From Ectothiorhodospiraceae bacterium (lineage in GTDB: Bacteria > Pseudomonadota > Gammaproteobacteria > HK1): 64,000 bases of DNA. Below are positions 63,055 to 64,000 of the stretch, one piece after another. Every line of letters starts with the position of its first letter. Position 1 is the first letter of the stretch. A model generated the notes under the pieces. That model did not search any database. It had not been told where the DNA came from and saw only the letters and a program-made list of their open reading frames with translations. The stretch is taken from contig JACKNM010000005.1 of NCBI GenBank assembly GCA_024234875.1, forward strand, positions 124,001 to 188,000, in the 5' to 3' direction. Position numbers and translations under genes: made by a program.

Positions 63055-64000
63055 TCAGCCCGCGCGGGCAGCCGGCGCTGCGGCGAGGAACAGCTGCTCG
63101 ATGTCCTGGCTCGCGCGCGGCTCCGAGATCGAGAAGCCCTGCGCGTACTCGCACGGAAGCCCACGCAGGCGGGCGAGATCTCTCGCCGTCTCGCTGCCTT
63201 CCGCGACCACCTGCAGGCCGAGATTATGGGCGAGGGTGATGATCGCGCGGACGATCTCCTCGCGCTCGGGACTGTCGTCGATCCCGCTGATGAAGCTGCG
63301 ATCGATCTTGAGGATGTCGAACGGGAAACGGTGCAGGTAGTTGAACGACGAGTAGCCGGTGCCGAAGTCGTCGATCGAGATCTGGATGCCGAGCTCGCGC
63401 AACGCCACCATCGCGCTCAGGGCGCGGTCCTTGTTCTCGATCAGGGAGGTCTCGGTGAGCTCGAGCTTCAGGCACTGCGGCGGTAGCCGGGTGGTGCGGA
63501 TGACGTCGGCCACCACCTCCAGGAGGTCGGGCTGGCCGAGCTCCTGGCTCGACAGGTTGATGCTGACGAACCAGCCGTCGGCCCGAGCATCCTGCTCGCG
63601 CCAGGTCTGCATCTGGGCGCAAGCCTCGCGCAGCACCTGACGGCCGATGGGAACGATCAGCCGACTCTCCTCGGCCACGGCGAGGAATGCGTCGGGCGTG
63701 AGCAGACCGCGGGTCGGGTGCTGCCAGCGTACCAGCGCCTCGAACCCGGAGATGGCGTTGGTCTGGAGATCGATGATCGGCTGATAGACGATTCGGAACT
63801 CGCGTCGCTCGACCGCCAGGCGCAGCTCCATCTCGGTCTGCAGCACGTTGACGACGTGGCTGTGCATCTCGGCGTCGAAGATGACGTAGCGTCCACGTCC
63901 GGTGGCCTTGGCGCGGTACATGGCCGCGTCGGCGTCGCGCAACATCTCCTGTGGCTTGGTGTAGCCGGTGGCGCTGACCGCGATGCCCATGCTCGCGCTG
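63055..64000 (-). CDS. GGDEF-EAL c-di-GMP protein, 5' truncated by the window edge
   Basis: The C-terminal part of a c-di-GMP turnover protein. The first residues visible (SASMGIAVSATGYTKPQEML, then DADAAMYRAKATGRGRY) are the end of a GGDEF domain whose catalytic motif lies outside the window. The EAL domain is complete (about 250 residues) with the catalytic set FEALVRWQHP, NLSSQEL, LELTET, IDDFGTGYSS, ILKIDRSF and VVAEGSET, so phosphodiesterase activity is expected. It ends with an alanine-rich tail. It is the most upstream gene of the minus-strand signalling cluster, 351 bp before the hybrid kinase. Confidence 0.94.
   Translation of the reverse strand, partial: SASMGIAVSATGYTKPQEMLRDADAAMYRAKATGRGRYVIFDAEMHSHVVNVLQTEMELRLAVERREFRIVYQPIIDLQTNAISGFEALVRWQHPTRGLLTPDAFLAVAEESRLIVPIGRQVLREACAQMQTWREQDARADGWFVSINLSSQELGQPDLLEVVADVIRTTRLPPQCLKLELTETSLIENKDRALSAMVALRELGIQISIDDFGTGYSSFNYLHRFPFDILKIDRSFISGIDDSPEREEIVRAIITLAHNLGLQVVAEGSETARDLARLRGLPCEYAQGFSISEPRASQDIEQLFLAAAPAARAG

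Overview
The window is GC-rich DNA (close to 70% G+C by eye) from what looks like a metabolically versatile alphaproteobacterium. The pointers are an EipB/DUF1849 envelope protein with its two conserved cysteines, an ArsR-methyltransferase/metF/metH operon of the alphaproteobacterial type, and an alphaproteobacterial-style prephenate dehydratase. This is inference from gene content: there is no rRNA or other phylogenetic marker here, and I saw no tRNA, rRNA, CRISPR array, prophage or transposase gene.

Layout. 0-11.5 kb: a 5'-truncated CoA-transferase and an enoyl-CoA hydratase, a V4R-like-domain hybrid histidine kinase, a MetE-like methionine synthase, then (minus strand) an isopropylmalate-type dehydrogenase and an MFS permease, then (plus strand) ilvE, a second CoA-transferase and a glycosyltransferase-like protein. 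11.5-13.3 kb: a secreted PEP-CTERM protein facing a small secreted protein of unknown function. 13.3-30.2 kb: a catabolic island. Eleven minus-strand genes encode a dipeptide-type ABC importer, a TauD-family dioxygenase, a 2-hydroxyacid dehydrogenase, a type II haloacid dehalogenase, MmgE/PrpD, MaoC and acyl-CoA dehydrogenase. A GntR/HutC regulator separates them from a divergent plus-strand operon of an acylating aldehyde dehydrogenase and a two-subunit NDP-forming CoA ligase. A perfect 18-bp AT-rich palindrome lies in the divergent promoter, and GC hairpins sit at several junctions of the minus-strand operon. The substrate is unknown; a sulfonate, halo-acid or dicarboxylate-like compound would fit.

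30-38 kb: a REP-like repeat pair, EipB, then metH, metF and an ArsR-methyltransferase regulator whose start codon lies in a near-perfect palindrome, and a divergent citrate synthase. 38-43.7 kb: kdpE and an N-terminally stripped kdpD divergent from trkH with a KdpE-box-like tandem repeat between them, then ACP phosphodiesterase and phosphotransacetylase. 43.8-50.6 kb: an FAD-linked oxidase whose 3' end runs into a 177-bp MITE-like element, then alanine dehydrogenase, a MocR regulator and an omega-amino-acid:pyruvate aminotransferase (an amine-deamination module with shared CTGGCCCTA operators), and pheA. 50.8-51.3 kb: a small membrane protein with six exact 11-residue repeats.

51.5-64 kb is the most unusual part: a minus-strand signalling cluster with a GGDEF-EAL protein (truncated by the window end), a Cache-HAMP hybrid kinase with two receivers and an HPt domain, a long DapF-like epimerase, an MFS permease preceded by two predicted periplasmic sensor regions, a soluble 533-residue protein I cannot assign, and two tandem TrpX-type (ABC_sub_bind) binding proteins without any ABC permease or ATPase. 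My best reading is a ligand-sensing module linking periplasmic binding proteins to a phosphorelay and c-di-GMP turnover, with an epimerase and transporter making or moving the ligand. This is a hypothesis.
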